The position numbers and the translations under genes are program-made. The notes under the pieces were generated by a model. The model worked only from the letters and a program-made list of their open reading frames with translations. It did not search any database and was not told the origin of the DNA. Below are positions 59,655-64,000 of a DNA stretch of 64,000 nucleotides, in pieces; the stretch's first letter is position 1, and each line of letters opens with the position of its first letter. This DNA is from a virus: positions 41,987 through 105,986 of IMG/VR virus record IMGVR_UViG_3300006923_000008; one strand, given 5' to 3'.

Positions 59655-62600
59655 ATGGCGAAATCAAACTATCCAAATAAACTGGACACATCAATAGAAA
59701 TCCCTGCCGTTAGAGATAACATCATAGAGATCGGATCCGATGTGCTTAATAGTCTTCGTTCTGCTATATTTCAGATAGAAAGGACATTAGGCATAAATCC
59801 GCAGGGCGCTGCAGGAAATTCCGTAGCCGGAAGGCTGGAGAAGGCTCTAGATGGAAATGGAAACATTTTATCCGAGGCGTTAGATAAGGCTGGCCTATTA
59901 TCTGGGCCTATTTCTAACGAGGATGTATCGAAGGCAGCTGCTATTGCAGAGTCCAAATTACGCTTAAACTTTCCCACTAAATTATTGCAAGATGAGATTT
60001 CTCAGCTAGACTTGCAGTTGGGCTTGCTAGAGTCTGTAATAGATGAGCTAAGCGCTTTATATGCCACTCACGTCCACCCTTCAGCTACGAATAGGCATAA
60101 GGGCAAGGCAATAGTTGTCGAAGAGATACTAAGCGCTCCATCAGATATCGGAATAACAACTTCAAAAGAAGTTACTGCGCAAGAAGCTTTTCAACAGCTG
60201 TATGATTCGCACATTAATTATAGCGGTACAGATATAACCTCGGCAAACAGGTCCCATACAAGTTCGCAGCTATACTTTGATAATGAAAATGTTTCTGCTT
60301 CTATTAGCGGAGATGACGTTCAAGAGGTAATAGAGGAAATTGTTGACTTGGTCGAAGGACAGGTCGATAATCATCAGAATCTATATCATGCAAATTCAGT
60401 ATTAAGATCAAATGTCTTATCAGATGTTTCAACCCCTACAAAGGGAATCCTCCTTCTGGGCGAAGAAGATGTTTCATACCAGAAATCAAATACTGATGCA
60501 GATAGCTTCATTTCTAATGTACTACTTCTAGACTCTCCTGATGCCCCAAGTCTATCCATAGAGGCTTCTGATATTTTAGAAATTACTATTTCCGGAGAAA
60601 CTTCTTCTTTCCAAATTTTAAGAGCGAACTTATCTATTGACGGAAAAACTCTGGAAAGCATTGACATCTACGGATCTTTCTCTGCCTCTTCTGAAACTGG
60701 AACTACCGCTAAAGTCTACCGAAATAGGAACAGAGAGTCCGAGCCAGTTGGGCTCCTACTTGCCGCAAGAGAATACCAGTCTTCTGGGCTTATCTCTTAT
60801 AGTAATGCAGATGTTATTCAGATTTCAAACCCAAATTCTGCAAACGTAATTACTAACGGAATTCGTCCAGCAGAAATCAGTCTAACGAACAGATATCTTA
60901 AGATATCTTTAGATGGTGCATCGAGCGTAGAAGTGGACCTCTATGATGGAGCTCTTGCTCTGACTGGAGATAGCCAGTCTATTGATTCTATTGCTAAAGC
61001 TTTTAACGCTCAATTTGCAGAAAACAGAATGAGTGTAACGGCTTATCGAGTAGACTTTGACGCAGGTAGGGCATCAGAAATTGCGTTAATTCACTCCATT
61101 CCAAGCTCCACAACGGAAGAGCATACAATAAAGATCTCAAAGGGCTCCGATGACGCAATAGGATCCATTGGCCTCTCTGGCGTTGAGGGCCTAACGGTAA
61201 CTTCGGAAATAGGAACCCAATATTCAATTCAAGGAAAAGACTTTACAGGCTTGAGCACAAAGCTTTCTGCCTTCGGATTAGTTCTTTTGTCTGGAACCGC
61301 ATCTGTATCCTCTAGCTCTATAGACTTCGAGGCAATAGGCGTTAGAAATGGAGATATTCTTGTAATATCAGAATCAGCTGGTGATGACGGAACTTATGTA
61401 ATATTAGATGTAAGCACTTCTTCTTTCGCTGTAGATAGAACTCAGCTTCCAAGCAATCAGTGGTCAAGCGTAACCAGTAATGATACATTATTTACGATTT
61501 ATAGAAACTCAGTCTCTTTGAACGAAATGGCGTTTAAGGTCTTGCCGGGAGGCGATTCCTCTGCGTCTATCGTAGATGTCCTTATGGATAGAGATAGCCG
61601 CTCAATTTTCTATAAAGAAAGGCTGTCATATGGGTATCAGACATACCTTGGATCTGAGAATCTAGTTGCAATTGCAGATTTCTCAGGAGACATAACTCCG
61701 TACGCCAAATCAACTCCCGGTGAACTTTCTATTCAGAAGATCTCGGCTGATCCAAGTGATTTAGAGATAGGATTGAGTCTAGATTCCGGAGAAGTATTTA
61801 AGTTTACAAATATTAAATCAGAATATGTAACTATACACTCCGGAAAGTATAACTTATCCTTATCTATTTTTATCAAAGATTCTGACTCAATAGCCTCAAA
61901 GATTATTGCGGATGCATCTGATTTCACCATAAGCCTTTATGGCTATTCCGGACTAAATGAAGAAGAGAACCTCTTGCTTGGAAGGGTTTTGTATGAAGCT
62001 GGAAACTCAAGAATTACCGGAGCCGGAGGAGATTATCCTCGTCCATTTGGAAAGCTAAGAAAGGGATCAATCGGAACTAAAGATATAGGAACGGATGTAC
62101 TCCATAAGCTTTATCAAGAGCCGCTATCTGAAACTAGATCCAATGGAGTCATCAGGGGCCTGGAAGTAACTCAGGTTACAGACAATGGAACAACATATAC
62201 CGTATCTATATCTTCTGGCGTATGCTATGTTAGAGGGAAGCGTTTTGAGTTAGATGAGATATCTGATTATATCACAGACGTTGAGACTGGTGGGCCACCT
62301 GTATCTGTAGATAAGTTTTATGTTGGAATAAACCAATGGGGAGAAGTCACCTTCAGAGCTCCAGATCCAGCATCTTGTGACTGTCCGTTCTCTCCATATG
62401 ATTATTCAATTTTGGCTTCTGCAGAAAATGATGGATCAGATATTGACATCATCGACTTCAGGCTATTTATTGATAATTTAGACTTAAGAATCTTAAATTC
62501 GATTACGGTCAGCCCCCAAGCGGGGATGGGCCACTTCTCCGACATAAATAAGGCGCTAAAGTACGCTAAGCGGTTCTCTCAGGCGTTCCCGAAGGCCGGC

Positions 62601-64000
62601 ATTCCAACGGTCCATCTGAAGTCCGGAACGCATCAGGTGGTCACAGAGATGGATCTCGCGCTGGCTGACTATACGCCCCGCGAAGCAGCAGACGTTCAAC
62701 CAGCTTATGATGGAGGAATCTGGCTGAACTTTCCTGTAAATATAGTCGGGGAGGGAGAGTCGACTGTTCTGGACTTAGTTAGAACATTTGCTAATGCAGA
62801 CATAGCTGACGATGATCGAGATCGTATTGACGCTGAATCAGTTATGAACAACTGGATGTATATTGCCGGTGCAGGACTGGACTCATCAGCTCCGGATGGA
62901 GACTCGGATACATTGATTTCTGGCGTAATCAATATTCGTGATCTAAAATTCAATCATTCTGGCATCTTAATTTTCGATCCAACAATTGAAGATGGAGGGT
63001 CAAAGCTTAATTTCTCAATTAATATTGAGAACGTAATTTTTGATAGAGCTAATCGAGCTATATTTGATCAATATAACTATGGGATATTAGTGCAGGGGCT
63101 AGATACATCATCTGGTGTTAAAGCTGGAAATATAAGTATTTCTAATTGTGAATTTTTAAATACACATATTAAAACAAATTCTTATGATTCAGCCGACCAC
63201 TGTAATATAAGCATTACGAACAATAATTTTAGAGGATCGGGAGACGGAGTCGTTGATGGCGAAGATCATTACGCAATATTTGTATCTGGTTCTGGCCATA
63301 TTTTTGATTTTGAGGATTCTCCGTCTGAAAATAATATAGAATTTCGCGGAAATACTGCTTCAGATAGTACGGGAAACTCGTCTTCGCCAACTCCAGACGC
63401 CGCAGGAACCCATCTTTGGGGAGATAGAATAAGCAGAAATCTGTCTGCTGGCAAAAAAATTGGAATTGGTGCCGCCGTTGAGCCTCATCACCCCAACCTC
63501 TTGATCCACAGAGGAGGGCCCTCAGATACAACGTCTATTTTACACGCAGGAGATACTCCTGCTACAGCCTCTATAGTTTCGTTTGACTCTAGCGTTATAG
63601 AGGACGCCTTCCTGTCTGTTGGCGCAAATGCAAATTCTAACACAGTTATTGGACGATTTCGCGCATTAGATGATGGCTCTAATTCCAAAGTTACAATTGG
63701 CACAATTACGAATCATAAACTTGAACTTAATACAAATAATAATCTCGCTATTGTCATTGATGAGAGCCAGCGTGTTGGAGTTGGAACAGATACCCCATTC
63801 GGCTTATTAACAGTTCAATCTGCAGCAGCGGCATATGATGCATCTGATGCTTCCGGTTATGCTATTTCAGATTATCACACTATAATATCTCAATATGGAA
63901 ACGATACAGGAAGCGAAATAGGAATTGGATTTAGAATTTCTGCTTCACAAGATGTGACCGATCGAGTCGGAGCATCTATAACCCACGAAAGAGTTGGAGG
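59655..64000 (+). CDS. Tail fibre or receptor-binding protein, 3' truncated
   Basis: The frame stays open to the window edge, giving at least 1448 residues. The N-terminus (1-150) is a helical attachment domain. The middle is a long series of beta domains. A turn (about 945-1035) starts with SPQAGMGHFSDINKALKYAK, then IPTVHLKSGTHQV, typical of a right-handed beta-helix of phage tailspikes, and later parallel-coil repeats follow (NISISNCEFLNTHI, NISITNNNFRGSG). The last part shows the fibre motif RVGVGTDTPFGLLTV near 1370. A short GC-rich stretch (about 62500-62710) suggests domain exchange. It probably recognises host polysaccharide or another receptor. The ribosome binding site is weak. Confidence 0.9.
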   Translation, partial: MAKSNYPNKLDTSIEIPAVRDNIIEIGSDVLNSLRSAIFQIERTLGINPQGAAGNSVAGRLEKALDGNGNILSEALDKAGLLSGPISNEDVSKAAAIAESKLRLNFPTKLLQDEISQLDLQLGLLESVIDELSALYATHVHPSATNRHKGKAIVVEEILSAPSDIGITTSKEVTAQEAFQQLYDSHINYSGTDITSANRSHTSSQLYFDNENVSASISGDDVQEVIEEIVDLVEGQVDNHQNLYHANSVLRSNVLSDVSTPTKGILLLGEEDVSYQKSNTDADSFISNVLLLDSPDAPSLSIEASDILEITISGETSSFQILRANLSIDGKTLESIDIYGSFSASSETGTTAKVYRNRNRESEPVGLLLAAREYQSSGLISYSNADVIQISNPNSANVITNGIRPAEISLTNRYLKISLDGASSVEVDLYDGALALTGDSQSIDSIAKAFNAQFAENRMSVTAYRVDFDAGRASEIALIHSIPSSTTEEHTIKISKGSDDAIGSIGLSGVEGLTVTSEIGTQYSIQGKDFTGLSTKLSAFGLVLLSGTASVSSSSIDFEAIGVRNGDILVISESAGDDGTYVILDVSTSSFAVDRTQLPSNQWSSVTSNDTLFTIYRNSVSLNEMAFKVLPGGDSSASIVDVLMDRDSRSIFYKERLSYGYQTYLGSENLVAIADFSGDITPYAKSTPGELSIQKISADPSDLEIGLSLDSGEVFKFTNIKSEYVTIHSGKYNLSLSIFIKDSDSIASKIIADASDFTISLYGYSGLNEEENLLLGRVLYEAGNSRITGAGGDYPRPFGKLRKGSIGTKDIGTDVLHKLYQEPLSETRSNGVIRGLEVTQVTDNGTTYTVSISSGVCYVRGKRFELDEISDYITDVETGGPPVSVDKFYVGINQWGEVTFRAPDPASCDCPFSPYDYSILASAENDGSDIDIIDFRLFIDNLDLRILNSITVSPQAGMGHFSDINKALKYAKRFSQAFPKAGIPTVHLKSGTHQVVTEMDLALADYTPREAADVQPAYDGGIWLNFPVNIVGEGESTVLDLVRTFANADIADDDRDRIDAESVMNNWMYIAGAGLDSSAPDGDSDTLISGVINIRDLKFNHSGILIFDPTIEDGGSKLNFSINIENVIFDRANRAIFDQYNYGILVQGLDTSSGVKAGNISISNCEFLNTHIKTNSYDSADHCNISITNNNFRGSGDGVVDGEDHYAIFVSGSGHIFDFEDSPSENNIEFRGNTASDSTGNSSSPTPDAAGTHLWGDRISRNLSAGKKIGIGAAVEPHHPNLLIHRGGPSDTTSILHAGDTPATASIVSFDSSVIEDAFLSVGANANSNTVIGRFRALDDGSNSKVTIGTITNHKLELNTNNNLAIVIDESQRVGVGTDTPFGLLTVQSAAAAYDASDASGYAISDYHTIISQYGNDTGSEIGIGFRISASQDVTDRVGASITHERVG

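Overview
This window is a 64-kb internal piece of a large tailed double-stranded DNA phage (Caudoviricetes). The evidence is a dense run of nearly all plus-strand genes with short overlaps, a phage replication and recombination set, and a full head-assembly module: large terminase, portal, prohead protease with scaffold, and HK97-type major capsid protein. Both ends cut through genes, so the genome is larger than the window. The host cannot be named. A secreted, coiled-coil, spanin-like protein weakly suggests a Gram-negative host. No tRNA, rRNA, CRISPR array or insertion sequence was recognised.

Region 1 (about 1-17.9 kb) is information processing. It holds an unrecognised 2280-residue protein, a DnaE-type DNA polymerase III alpha subunit, an acidic-tailed single-stranded DNA-binding protein, a RuvC-like nuclease, a GroEL chaperonin, a RecA/UvsX recombinase, a TOPRIM primase without its own zinc domain, and a small sigma-region-4-like helix-turn-helix protein that may control later genes.

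Region 2 (about 18-44.9 kb) is DNA packaging and head building. It has a possible small terminase, TerL interrupted by a 359-residue intein with a LAGLIDADG endonuclease, and a portal interrupted by a 172-residue endonuclease-free intein. Further along are a prohead protease fused to a repetitive acidic scaffold with a nested internal start, possible head decoration proteins and the major capsid protein. A CCA-adding/poly(A) polymerase-like enzyme and a protein with a DUF192 domain sit unexpectedly among these genes.

Region 3 (about 45-56 kb) is accessory and mosaic. It contains a two-headed HNH endonuclease behind the capsid gene, a DUF5659 protein, a protein joining a J-domain-like segment to fibre repeats, and three neck or virion proteins. 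An island follows with a 4 x 90-nt repeat protein, a ParB/sulfiredoxin-like protein, a PcfJ-like protein, and two HExxH metalloprotease-like proteins, one of them the only minus-strand gene.

Region 4 (about 56-64 kb) has a virion protein with Ig-like and zinc segments, a four-gene membrane and coiled-coil cassette that could serve lysis, and the first 1448 residues of a tail fibre with a beta-helix.

Six strong intrinsic terminators punctuate the window. Four of them lie within about 30 nt upstream of the next start codon, and one touches it. A TACTAAT motif recurs in eight gaps, often 18-36 nt before a start. Several unrelated proteins carry a short G-x(3)-EA helical motif, mostly at a terminus.
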